Assembly (NCBI GenBank): GCA_004297665.1
Contig: SCUP01000025.1
Coordinates: 1-13,509, forward strand
Reading direction: 5' to 3'
DNA: 13,509 nucleotides
Origin: Nitrosarchaeum sp.
GTDB lineage: Archaea; Thermoproteota; Nitrososphaeria; Nitrososphaerales; Nitrosopumilaceae
Below the pieces are notes generated by a model. The model saw only the letters and a program-made list of their open reading frames with translations. It did no database searches and had not been told where the DNA came from. Of the stretch, positions 5,800-12,625 are shown one piece after another. Within the stretch, counting starts at the first letter, position 1. Each line of letters opens with the position of its first letter. The translations under genes and the position numbers were made by a program.

Positions 5800-6951
5800 A
5801 TGACTACCATCAAAGAAATTATTCCTATCGCAAATCAAATCATAAAAGATTATGATTTATGTGATGATTGTTTAGGAAGGTTTTTTTCTAAACAAATGAA
5901 TCTCTCATCAAATAAATTACTTGGGAAAAAATTAAAAACATCTGTAAGACAATCATCTAAAAAATGTTTTATTTGTAACAATCTTCTAGATAATCTCACA
6001 CCATACCTGAAATTAATGCTGGATGCTTCTTCCAAATATGATTTTTCATCTATGGTTGTTGGAGCTTTAATCAAGCCATCCATAATAGATCGAGATGATT
6101 ATATAAGATCAAAATACAAACTGCGAGGAATTGACAGTGTTAAAACTGGCATCACCAAAGAACTTGGAAAACAATTCACTAAAAAAATAAAGAAAACAAT
6201 TGATTTTCTAAACCCCGATCTTACTTTTACAATTAATTTTAAAGATGAATCGTGCCAACTACGTTCAAAACCCATTTTATTACATGGCAGATACACTAAA
6301 TCTGAAAGAGGACTACCTCAAAAACAAAAACCATGTGTTAATTGTTCTGGAAAAGGTTGCAGAAGTTGTAATTTCCATGGTATCTCTGAGTATGATAGTG
6401 TTGAAGGTAAGATCTCTGAATTTCTTTTCAATACCTTTGGAGGAACAACTGCAAAATTTACTTGGGTTGGTGGCGAAGATAAATCTAGTTTGGTTTTAGG
6501 TTCAGGGAGGCCATTTTTTGTCAAAGTTCAAAACCCCTTCAAAAGAAATCTCACTCTGCCTCGAAAAATATCATCTGATTCTATTATACTACATAATTGC
6601 AAAATAATCTCTGATCCTCCAAAAACACCAATTAAATTTAATTCCTCAATAGAATTGAAAATTTCTACAGAAAATGAAATTCAATCTACTACTATGAAGA
6701 ACCTGCAGATTCTTCTCAGTGCACCTGTAATAGTTTATGACAAATCTGGAAAACGATCCGAAAAATATATTTCTAATTTAAAATATAAAAAAACCTCAAA
6801 AAATAGTTTTACTTTAATTATCAAAGCAGAGGGTGGATTGCCTGTAAAACGATTTGTAGATGGTGATGATGTGACTCCTGGAATCCGTCAAATTATTAAT
6901 GATAAATGTACATGCGTAACATTTGATTTTCTTGAAATTGACCTAAAATGA
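5800..6951 (+). CDS. pus10: tRNA pseudouridine synthase Pus10 (psi54/psi55)
   Basis: The product is 383 residues. The N-terminal part has a zinc-binding set CDDCLGR (Cys21, Cys24) and CFIC (Cys56, Cys59) and then a THUMP-like RNA-binding region (about 80-165). A second Cys quartet occurs at CVNC...CRSC (179-190). The catalytic domain has the Pus10 motif WVGGEDKSSLVLGSGRPFF, with Asp227 as the catalytic aspartate, and ends with the family motif KRFVDGDDVTPGIRQII. Archaeal Pus10 makes psi54 and psi55 in the T-loop of tRNAs, replacing bacterial TruB at this site. It follows srp54 by 33 nt on the same strand. The second Cys quartet inside the catalytic half also occurs in some archaeal homologues as far as I recall. 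Confidence 0.93.
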   Translation: MTTIKEIIPIANQIIKDYDLCDDCLGRFFSKQMNLSSNKLLGKKLKTSVRQSSKKCFICNNLLDNLTPYLKLMLDASSKYDFSSMVVGALIKPSIIDRDDYIRSKYKLRGIDSVKTGITKELGKQFTKKIKKTIDFLNPDLTFTINFKDESCQLRSKPILLHGRYTKSERGLPQKQKPCVNCSGKGCRSCNFHGISEYDSVEGKISEFLFNTFGGTTAKFTWVGGEDKSSLVLGSGRPFFVKVQNPFKRNLTLPRKISSDSIILHNCKIISDPPKTPIKFNSSIELKISTENEIQSTTMKNLQILLSAPVIVYDKSGKRSEKYISNLKYKKTSKNSFTLIIKAEGGLPVKRFVDGDDVTPGIRQIINDKCTCVTFDFLEIDLK

Positions 6952-6980
6952 TAACAATTAACTAATGCCTAATTTTTTAC

Positions 6981-7088
6981 ATGAATATGCCAATACGAAA
7001 AAGAGGTAAACATAAGCGACATGCAGATCAAAGAGCTGATCGACGTAGAAAAAAGACAGCAAAATCAGGAAAACCAAAATCCAGATAG
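6981..7088 (+). CDS. Very small basic protein, 35 residues, unknown
   Basis: An ATG at 6981 opens 35 codons ending in TAG 7086-7088. A second ATG two codons on would give 33 residues beginning MPIRKRGKHKRH. Sixteen of 35 residues are Lys or Arg and two are His; there is no hydrophobic core, as expected for a protein that folds on nucleic acid, for example a ribosome-bound peptide. The frame fills the gap between pus10 and the HExxH gene neatly, and it uses the AGA/AAA codons typical of the region. An AT-rich stretch precedes it. I do not recognise it: archaeal L41e is of similar size and charge, but I see no convincing alignment. The main risk is that a short AT/purine-rich frame is open by chance. 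Confidence 0.6.
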   Translation: MNMPIRKRGKHKRHADQRADRRRKKTAKSGKPKSR

Positions 7089-7127
7089 AATCAACCTTTT
7101 TACATTCAAATTTCTCGAGAGGTTATA

Positions 7128-7835
7128 ATGGATCCATTAATACGAATGAAAGAGGCACATCTTAAGGGATTAATTCCAGACGATGTCTATGATCTAGTTG
7201 TAAAACGTTTTCCTATAACTGTGGATGGTATTAACAGAATTGAAAAAGCCTCTGGAATACGCTATCCTACAGCTTACGTTGAACCCTCAATTGTTATTTC
7301 ATCACCCAATCCCAATTCCTATGAATTTGGAATCTTATTTGCTCGTACCATTCCAATATTTTTTGATGACAAATTTCATGTCGTAATTCAGATTTCTGCA
7401 CCCCTAGTTGCATATGGTCTTAAAGGTACAATTCATGCAATTTTAGCACACGAGTTTTTACATTTTCTGGAATTGATTCGAAAAATCTCAAAAATGGATT
7501 TACTTTCCGACGAGATTACTGGAAATCTATTTGAAAGTGTCTATGCTGATGAAACAAGATTGTTTGAACCAAAAGTTGTATTCAAAGACAGAACTCTATT
7601 AGATCATATCACAAAACGATTTCCCGCAGGTTTTAGAGATCATAAGTTAGAAGACAAAGTAATGAAATTTTGGTTAGAGAAAAATCTTCCAAAAATAAAC
7701 ATCTCCCTTGATGCCAATACTGTAAAGTTATCTGCCGAATCCTTATCTAAAATAAAACTGGATCCCGCATTTTTACATAGAATAGACCAACTAGAACAAA
7801 AAAGCATTAAAATTATTAAGAAAAAACTTTATTGA
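7128..7835 (+). CDS. Putative zinc-dependent hydrolase with HExxH motif
   Basis: The product is 235 residues. The notable motif is AILAHEFLHFLEL, with His108-Glu109-x-x-His112, set in a hydrophobic helix as in zincin metallopeptidases. A third ligand could come from the conserved-looking acidic stretch ESVYADETRLFE (136-147). No signal peptide or membrane helix is seen, so it should act in the cytoplasm. The N-terminal part has strands (YVEPSIVISS, HVVIQISAPLV) and the C-terminal part is Lys-rich and helical. The start is supported by a GAGGT ribosome site (7119-7123) 4 nt before the ATG. It ends 7 nt inside the convergent S27ae gene. I do not recognise a named family; the substrate is unknown. 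Confidence 0.75.
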   Translation: MDPLIRMKEAHLKGLIPDDVYDLVVKRFPITVDGINRIEKASGIRYPTAYVEPSIVISSPNPNSYEFGILFARTIPIFFDDKFHVVIQISAPLVAYGLKGTIHAILAHEFLHFLELIRKISKMDLLSDEITGNLFESVYADETRLFEPKVVFKDRTLLDHITKRFPAGFRDHKLEDKVMKFWLEKNLPKINISLDANTVKLSAESLSKIKLDPAFLHRIDQLEQKSIKIIKKKLY

Positions 7836-8020
7836 TTAAATTCAGTCAATCCACACTTTCCACAAGTGTTTCTATCTTTATGCTTGGACATGAAGACTCC
7901 TTTTCCACATCTAGAACAATTTTTTCTACCTCTTGATAATTTATCTCCCTCAATTTTGAAATATTTGTAAACATTTGGACTAGAACCTTTTTTTCCAGCC
8001 GATGCTTTTTTTGCTGCCAT
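7829..8020 (-). CDS. rps27ae: 30S ribosomal protein S27ae
   Basis: The product is 63 residues. The archaeal/eukaryal S27a zinc ribbon is complete: NCSRCGKGVFMSKHKDRNTCGKCG, with Cys35, Cys38, Cys53 and Cys56 as ligands, and the preceding YKIEGDKLSR-like segment is typical. In eukaryotes the homologue is made as a ubiquitin fusion; here it stands alone, with only a short basic tail in front (MAAKKASAGKKG). Its ATG overlaps the stop of the S24e gene by 1 nt (TAATG), so the two ribosomal proteins are translated as a coupled pair, as in many archaea. Confidence 0.96.
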   Translation of the reverse strand: MAAKKASAGKKGSSPNVYKYFKIEGDKLSRGRKNCSRCGKGVFMSKHKDRNTCGKCGLTEFNQ

Positions 8021-8358
8021 TATTCAGATTTCTCCGATTCTGGCTCAGCTGCAGTATTTGCCTCAGCTAGTTTGGCTTTTGCTTTTTCTAGTCTTTCAAA
8101 TATTACTGGATTGATATGTTTTTTCGCAAGCATTTCATCATCATAAACATAGAACGTTCCTGTAACAAGTGGCTTGCCTACCTGTGTTTGCAATCTCATG
8201 GGAATTACAACTTTTCCTGATAGCTTGAATTCTTTTGTAATCATATCTACTGCTTCGAGTTTTTTGAGTTTTCCTGCCAATCCTGTAAAATTACAGATCA
8301 GCTCTCTTCTTGATAAGAAGGTGTTATTTACGTCGTTTATCGTCTGAATAATAGACAT
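8020..8358 (-). CDS. rps24e: 30S ribosomal protein S24e
   Basis: The product is 112 residues from the ATG at 8358 (MSIIQTINDVNNTFLSRREL). The core matches S24e: NxxLxRRE, an alpha/beta body (AVDMITKEFKLSGKVVIPMRLQTQ), then TGTFYVYDDEMLAKK, followed by a charged Ala/Glu-rich tail. A longer reading from 8385 is in frame but unlikely: that ATG sits inside a TATA box (8383-8390), which places transcription start almost exactly on the ATG at 8358. The protein is part of the archaeal/eukaryal small subunit and is absent from bacteria. It is followed directly by S27ae. Confidence 0.95.
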   Translation of the reverse strand: MSIIQTINDVNNTFLSRRELICNFTGLAGKLKKLEAVDMITKEFKLSGKVVIPMRLQTQVGKPLVTGTFYVYDDEMLAKKHINPVIFERLEKAKAKLAEANTAAEPESEKSE

Positions 8359-8382
8359 GTACCCAAAATCCTTAAGATATTT

Positions 8383-8390
8383 CATATAAA
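8383..8390 (-). promoter_or_regulatory. TATA box of the S24e-S27ae operon
   Basis: TTTATATG on the minus strand is centred about 29 nt before the ATG at 8358. This predicts a leaderless mRNA and settles the choice of the S24e start. Confidence 0.6.
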
Positions 8391-8480
8391 CCTTGATTGT
8401 GGATGCCCTTTATTTCCATTCAACAAATGATTCTGTCAAGTTAATGGGATATTTTCTTGTCGAGTCAGGACATGAAATCC

Positions 8481-8786
8481 CTAATGACTTATGATAATTG
8501 CTAAAAATTGAAATGCTAATCCTGTTACAATAGAGATTACCCCGAACTTAGTTTTCCGAGGATCAATTGTAGTTATTTCTTCTGTTTTTTTGTTAGTCTC
8601 TTCATCAATAGGTGCATTATCTGAGGTTGTTGAAGTATCAAATATTTCTGAATCCAAAATATTGGAATCAAACATTCCTTTCTTCTTAAATGCTATTTTT
8701 CTTACGGCATATGCAATTATCAATACGCCTTCTATTTGAAGACCTAATCCAACTAAATTCAAGGCGGTATTTACAATATCTGCCAT
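8481..8786 (-). CDS. Small membrane protein with two predicted helices, unknown
   Basis: The product is 101 residues from the ATG at 8786. A hydrophobic helix near the N-terminus (about 5-27, NLVGLGLQIEGVLIIAYAV) is followed by a basic patch (RKIAFKKKG), a hydrophilic acidic and Thr/Ser-rich stretch (about 38-75) and a second helix at the C-terminus (FGVISIVTGLAFQFLAIII). The positive-inside rule puts the middle loop in the cytoplasm with both ends outside. A TTG two codons earlier is possible, but a TATA-like element (8807-8813) centred about 25 nt upstream favours the ATG. It is on the same strand as S24e, 95 nt ahead of its promoter, and seems to be a separate unit. I know no family. Confidence 0.7.
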   Translation of the reverse strand: MADIVNTALNLVGLGLQIEGVLIIAYAVRKIAFKKKGMFDSNILDSEIFDTSTTSDNAPIDEETNKKTEEITTIDPRKTKFGVISIVTGLAFQFLAIIISH

Positions 8787-8869
8787 ATACAAGAATATGC
8801 CTCGAAGTATATTCAGTTATTGTAAGTTTGATTCTATTATCTCTTAATGATTATGTCAATTTCTACTCT

Positions 8870-8904
8870 TGTCAGACACAAATTTTGTGTTTATATGAAA
8901 CAAA
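8870..8904. repeat. Copy 1 of a diverged 35-bp direct repeat with hairpins
   Basis: This copy begins TGTCAGACACAAATTTTGTG. It differs from copy 2 (8971-9005, 101 bp downstream) at 6 of 35 positions, all transitions. Inside it ACACAAA/TTTGTGT are perfect arms around one base (8876-8890), and TGTTT/AAACA form a second short inverted repeat (8888-8902). A shared TTCAGTTAT lies upstream of both copies (8812-8820 and 8932-8940), so the duplicated unit may be longer. Confidence 0.6.
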
Positions 8905-8970
8905 ATGTCACGGAAACATCTATTGTAATTGTTCAGTTATCTCCTAGTTCATTATGGCGATCTTTTAAGA

Positions 8971-9005
8971 TGTCAGGCATGAATTTTATGTTTATGCGAA
9001 ACAAA
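8971..9005. repeat. Copy 2 of the diverged 35-bp direct repeat
   Basis: This copy begins TGTCAGGCATGAATTTTATG. The first hairpin is kept by paired changes relative to copy 1: a C-G pair has become T-A, and two further changes leave G-U pairs. TGTTT/AAACA is unchanged. The copy ends about 40 nt before the DUF309 start, so it could lie in or next to its promoter. Confidence 0.6.
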
Positions 9006-9044
9006 CTATACCTTAAGCCTTGATTGAAATTAGAGAACAAATTT

Positions 9045-9629
9045 ATGAAATTTCAGTTAAATCATCATATGGAACGATACATGATTCATTTAAAAAATAA
9101 TGGATACCGCCCAATACATTCATCTGATCTTGTTCATAGGGCAAGAGAACTTTGTTCAGACATGCATGCATCCATAAGAGTTGCTAGAGTGGCCAATAAA
9201 TTTCTAGAATTTGATGTATCACTTAACCCAGTCGATTTGGATCTATTAATTGAAAGATTGAGTCCAATTGGCGAATTAGACAATACACGACATGTGATTG
9301 AAGAAAAAATTGAAAAAGAAGAGGGACTCAAAGATGGTATTTTTTATTTTAATAACGAAAGATTTTGGGAGAGCCATGAATCTTTGGAAGGTGTTTGGAA
9401 AAAATGCTATGGTAAAGAAAAAGAACTTGTACAAGGAATTATTCTTCTTGCTGTTGCTTTTGCTCATAGACAAAAAGATGAGAGCAGCATAGGTCTTGGT
9501 ATGTTAGGACGTGCATTAGAAAAATTAGGTGACTCTCCTGCCGTGTATGGTAATATCGATGTTAATAGGATTAGAAATAAAATAAAAGAAATGCAAACAA
9601 CTAAAGATTTGGCTATATTTGAGATTTAA
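9045..9629 (+). CDS. DUF309 domain protein with an extra N-terminal region
   Basis: From the ATG at 9045 the product is 194 residues; a TTG at 9024 would add seven. The C-terminal half is the DUF309 helical bundle: YFNNERFWESHESLEGVWKK, with the family F-W-E-x-H-E-x-x-E-x-x-W pattern, then ELVQGIILLAVAFAHRQK and a closing helix. The function of DUF309 is not established. The first 80 or so residues are not part of that domain as usually described. They look like a small alpha/beta unit (RYMIHLKNNGYRP, ASIRVARVANKFLEFDVSL, DLDLLIERL). A TATA-like ACTATACC at about 9005-9012 may drive it. It runs convergently into the phosphoglycerate mutase gene with a 17-nt overlap. Confidence 0.8.
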   Translation: MKFQLNHHMERYMIHLKNNGYRPIHSSDLVHRARELCSDMHASIRVARVANKFLEFDVSLNPVDLDLLIERLSPIGELDNTRHVIEEKIEKEEGLKDGIFYFNNERFWESHESLEGVWKKCYGKEKELVQGIILLAVAFAHRQKDESSIGLGMLGRALEKLGDSPAVYGNIDVNRIRNKIKEMQTTKDLAIFEI

Positions 9630-10947
9630 TTAAATTAAGAGATGTTGTTACCACGTCTGCTCCTTGGATGAGACCTATACTTCCTTTCTTAGCTTGATTT
9701 TCAGTCATTCTAGTGGTTCCATCATTTTTGATAAAATTTCCTGATACTAAAATCGGTACAGGATCATCACTATGACCTTTGTTGATACACGGAGTTGAAT
9801 GATCTGCAGAAATAACTATTGCTACTTTATTAGAATCAATATTTGCAAGTAATGTCTTGAAAAATCGTTGATCAATTTCTTCTATATTTTTCATTTTTCC
9901 AATCGCATCACCGTCATGACCAAATTCGTCTGGGCCTTTTAGGTGAACATAAATTGCATTTTGTGTCTCCATTGCTTTTGCAGCTACTCTGGCTTTCTCC
10001 TCATAATCAGTTAGTCCGCCTGCTTCAAATGCTTTCATTTTCAATACTTCTGAAATTCCAAGTTCTACTGGCATATCTACAATACATGAAAAATTCATAG
10101 AATACATTTCATTGATAGGTCTCACATCTGGATATTTGTTTCCTGCATCTCTTAGCAAAATACAACTCAGACCTTTCTTTTTTTCATCCTTTCTTTTTTT
10201 ATTGATTGAACTTTCTTTCATGATTTTCAGTGATTGCTCTGTAAATTCATTAACTAATTTTGCTGTCTTCTTGGCACTTTCTGTCTCATCAAGTGGGAAA
10301 CATTTTTCAATACGTAAAAAATCTCCCACTGCTTTTGCTATTCCCATACCTTCTACTCTGGCATATGCAGGGTCTGTATTGGTGATTTGCGATGACAGTT
10401 TTTCACCGTCTGTTCTGATTCTTACTGTGACTCTATGTCCTATTGTGGGTGATACAGCTACTGTTGTATTTGGATATGAAAATTTAATTTTATTTTCAAT
10501 TTCTTTTGCAATTCCATCTGCGTCATTTTTTTCTATGTGTCTTCCTGCTCTTCTATCTATGATTATTCCTTCATCATTTAGTGTAGCATAATTTCCTCTT
10601 AATGCCAAGTCTCCATCTTTAAAGTCAATTCCAATTCCTATTGCTTCTATGACGCCTCGGCCTGCATAGTCTACATGGTGAAATCTATATCCTAACATAT
10701 TGAAAACTGCAATATCTGATTCTGGAGCAATCCCTTCTCCTACTGAAATCACTTCTCCAATCACTCCATTTCGTGCTAATTTGTCCAGAGTTGGTGTATT
10801 GGCAGCCTCAAGTGGTGTTTTGCCATCTAAATCTGGATGTGGAAGATCCCCGACTCCATCTAAAAGAACATAGATCATATGAATATCTGAATTATTGATA
10901 CTGCCCATATTTCCCAGCTTTTTACTGCTCTCCTTTAAAGCTTGCAT
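9613..10947 (-). CDS. apgM: 2,3-bisphosphoglycerate-independent phosphoglycerate mutase, archaeal type
   Basis: The product is 444 residues from the ATG at 10947. It belongs to the alkaline-phosphatase superfamily: IYVLLDGVGD gives the first metal-binding Asp (about 30), GIAPESDIAVFNMLGY the phospho-acceptor Ser77, and AGRGVIEA follows. At the C-terminal end are GPDEFGHDGDA, SADHSTPC and KGHSDDPVPI, which supply the remaining metal ligands. The enzyme interconverts 3- and 2-phosphoglycerate in glycolysis or gluconeogenesis, the latter being the likely direction in an autotroph. A Lys-rich insert (about 248-259, NKKRKDEKKK) looks like a surface loop. The first 20 residues are less conserved, so a later start is possible. 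A TTG just upstream of the ATG also remains open. Confidence 0.93.
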   Translation of the reverse strand: MQALKESSKKLGNMGSINNSDIHMIYVLLDGVGDLPHPDLDGKTPLEAANTPTLDKLARNGVIGEVISVGEGIAPESDIAVFNMLGYRFHHVDYAGRGVIEAIGIGIDFKDGDLALRGNYATLNDEGIIIDRRAGRHIEKNDADGIAKEIENKIKFSYPNTTVAVSPTIGHRVTVRIRTDGEKLSSQITNTDPAYARVEGMGIAKAVGDFLRIEKCFPLDETESAKKTAKLVNEFTEQSLKIMKESSINKKRKDEKKKGLSCILLRDAGNKYPDVRPINEMYSMNFSCIVDMPVELGISEVLKMKAFEAGGLTDYEEKARVAAKAMETQNAIYVHLKGPDEFGHDGDAIGKMKNIEEIDQRFFKTLLANIDSNKVAIVISADHSTPCINKGHSDDPVPILVSGNFIKNDGTTRMTENQAKKGSIGLIQGADVVTTSLNLIKSQI

Positions 10948-10961
10948 CAAAATATGCGATC

Positions 10962-10979
10962 AAAATAAAATTTTATTTT
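10962..10979. promoter_or_regulatory. AT-only 18-bp palindrome, probable TATA region of apgM
   Basis: AAAATAAAA followed by TTTTATTTT is a perfect palindrome centred about 24 nt upstream of the apgM ATG. Its position suits a TATA box on the minus strand; with A and T only, the symmetry may be incidental. Confidence 0.4.
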
Positions 10980-11102
10980 AATAAAATACGACAATCATTA
11001 AAAATAAATATTTTTTAGTAAAAATAATCAGAGAATTTTCCAAGTTGTAAATAATAATTTTATCTTGGTTCTACTTTTTCTTTTTCACTGTATTGGAAAA
11101 CG

Positions 11103-11112
11103 TTTTAACATA
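11103..11112 (+). promoter_or_regulatory. TATA box of the GalT-like gene
   Basis: TTTTAACATA is centred about 27 nt before the ATG at 11134, again predicting a leaderless transcript. Confidence 0.45.
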
Positions 11113-11133
11113 CTTAAACTTCAGGTATGAATT

Positions 11134-12150
11134 ATGGGGGATATGCGCAAAGATTATGTTTCTGAGCGTTTTATGATTGTCTCTAAAAAAGATGACAAAA
11201 TCATTGATCCAAAAAAATCTCCGTTTGCTCCTGGAAACGAATCCATGACAAATCCATCTGTTCTTTCACTAGTTGCAAAAGATGGCATGTTGCAACGTCT
11301 TCAAGACAGTGAGGATGAATATGTTGAAGGTTGGTCAATTAGAGTATTTGAAAATAAAAATCCTATAGTTTCAATTGATACTGAAAACTCTTACAGTGAT
11401 AGACCACATTACAGTGAGCCAGCTTATGGTTATCATTACATTGTAGTTGCTTCCCCTAAAGAAAAAGACACCCTAGCTACAATCGATGCTGAGCAATGGT
11501 CAAACATACTAGTAGTCGTTCAAGACAGATTACGATGGCTCTATACTCAAAAGGGCGTAACATATGTTTCAATTTATGCTGATCAGGGCGAATTAGCTGG
11601 CAGTCAAAACCCACATCCTCATTTGAATGTCTTGACATTTTCAACCATCCCACCAATTATTGAAGAAGAGGCCGAGGCATCTTACAAAATTCTTAATGAA
11701 AAAGGGGTATGTCCAATGTGTCAAATTGTTAATGAAGAAATGGGTGGTCCCAGGCAAGTTCTTCAAACTGAAGGATTCATTGCATTTTGTCCTTGGGCAC
11801 CATCATATCCATACGAGTTTTGTATCTCTCCAAAAAAACACACAACTAGTTTTTCTAAAATCACTCAAAAAGAAATCAATGATTTATCACTTATTTTACG
11901 AGCTACACTTGGTGGATTATCAAAAACAGTTAAAGACGTCTCATACAACATGGTATTTCATTTATCTCCTGAAAAGAAAAACAGCAGACAAATTCATTGG
12001 CATATTGAGATTTATCCAATAACTAAATCTTGGTCAGGTCTTGAGCGCGGTTATGGTATTTTCCTTAATGATTTGTCTCCAGAACAGGCAGCGGAAAAAC
12101 TTGGTGCGTCTTGCAGAAAAGAATTGGCCAATTTGGTTGGCATTGTTTGA
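11134..12150 (+). CDS. GalT-like nucleotidyltransferase (HIT superfamily)
   Basis: The product is 338 residues, close to the length of galactose-1-phosphate uridylyltransferase. The first half has GSQNPHPHLNVL, with His161-Pro-His163; in GalT the second His is the nucleotidylated nucleophile. The second half has CPMC (193-196), FCPWAPSYPYEFCISPKKHTTSF with a conserved-type His236, and QIHWHIEIYP (His288, His290), matching the paired-domain layout of GalT. In GalT the HPH is followed by small-residue-Gln; here it is Leu-Asn, so substrate or nucleotide may differ (related enzymes act as ADP-sugar phosphorylases or adenylyltransferases). An ATG three codons in is an alternative start; the first fits the TATA spacing. 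The superfamily is confident, the reaction not. Confidence 0.82.
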   Translation: MGDMRKDYVSERFMIVSKKDDKIIDPKKSPFAPGNESMTNPSVLSLVAKDGMLQRLQDSEDEYVEGWSIRVFENKNPIVSIDTENSYSDRPHYSEPAYGYHYIVVASPKEKDTLATIDAEQWSNILVVVQDRLRWLYTQKGVTYVSIYADQGELAGSQNPHPHLNVLTFSTIPPIIEEEAEASYKILNEKGVCPMCQIVNEEMGGPRQVLQTEGFIAFCPWAPSYPYEFCISPKKHTTSFSKITQKEINDLSLILRATLGGLSKTVKDVSYNMVFHLSPEKKNSRQIHWHIEIYPITKSWSGLERGYGIFLNDLSPEQAAEKLGASCRKELANLVGIV

Positions 12151-12184
12151 ATAGTTTAATTATCAACTAGATTTTGTTAGTATC

Positions 12185-12625
12185 ATGTCACTAGAAAAAT
12201 GGGCTGCAATTGCAAGCGTTGGATTGTTTGCAATGTTTGTTGGAGAAATGATTTCAATTTATAATTTTATGACTGATATTCCTGCTAATTTTGAATTTGG
12301 TGTAGAATTTGAACCAAGTCCAAAAATTCTTCAGTTTATTTCTATTGGAGTAGCTCCTGCATCTATTCTAGCTGGGCTTTCATTTATTCTGTCAAAACGT
12401 TATGGTTCAAAACAAATTGGTGCCATGATACTAGGTGGTGGAATAATTTTGTTAATTGGAATGGCATACTGTTATACACTTTTAGATAAATTAGTTGATT
12501 CCTATGTGGTAGACTCTGTAGTTATTACCCCCCCACTTTTCATGGGCATTTCTATTCCTGTGATGATAGTTGGAATTATTCTAATAAAAACAAACAAGAA
12601 ACGTCCAAAAAAAGAATATTTCTAG
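12185..12625 (+). CDS. Four-helix membrane protein, unknown
   Basis: The product is 146 residues. Predicted membrane segments lie at about 5-27 (AAIASVGLFAMFVGEMISIY), 49-68 (LQFISIGVAPASILAGLSFI), 76-98 (IGAMILGGGIILLIGMAYCY) and 112-134 (ITPPLFMGISIPVMIVGIILI). A basic C-terminal tail KTNKKRPKKEYF should face the cytoplasm. A polar, acidic loop (about 30-47) sits between helices 1 and 2 on the outside. No transport or enzyme motif is seen. It starts 34 nt after the GalT-like gene, but a TATA-like TTTAATTA centred about 27 nt before its ATG suggests its own promoter. It overlaps the 3' end of the convergent acetyltransferase gene by 4 nt. Confidence 0.75.
   Translation: MSLEKWAAIASVGLFAMFVGEMISIYNFMTDIPANFEFGVEFEPSPKILQFISIGVAPASILAGLSFILSKRYGSKQIGAMILGGGIILLIGMAYCYTLLDKLVDSYVVDSVVITPPLFMGISIPVMIVGIILIKTNKKRPKKEYF

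Noticed and set aside
8359..8385. N-terminal extension of S24e from the ATG at 8385
   Set aside because: That ATG lies in the TATA box and the extra nine residues do not fit the family; the ATG at 8358 does.
8690..8947. 85-codon plus-strand frame crossing the small membrane gene and repeat copy 1
   Set aside because: It is antisense to the membrane gene. The second repeat copy has a stop in the same frame, and substitutions between copies are not biased to silent positions.
10112..10591. 159-codon plus-strand open frame inside apgM
   Set aside because: It is antisense to well-conserved catalytic and core parts of phosphoglycerate mutase; its low-complexity Phe/Ser/Leu content is typical of a shadow frame.
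10962..10979. 18-bp perfect palindrome as an operator of apgM
   Set aside because: It consists only of A and T in an AT-rich promoter at TATA distance, so symmetry by chance is likely; kept only as a probable TATA region.
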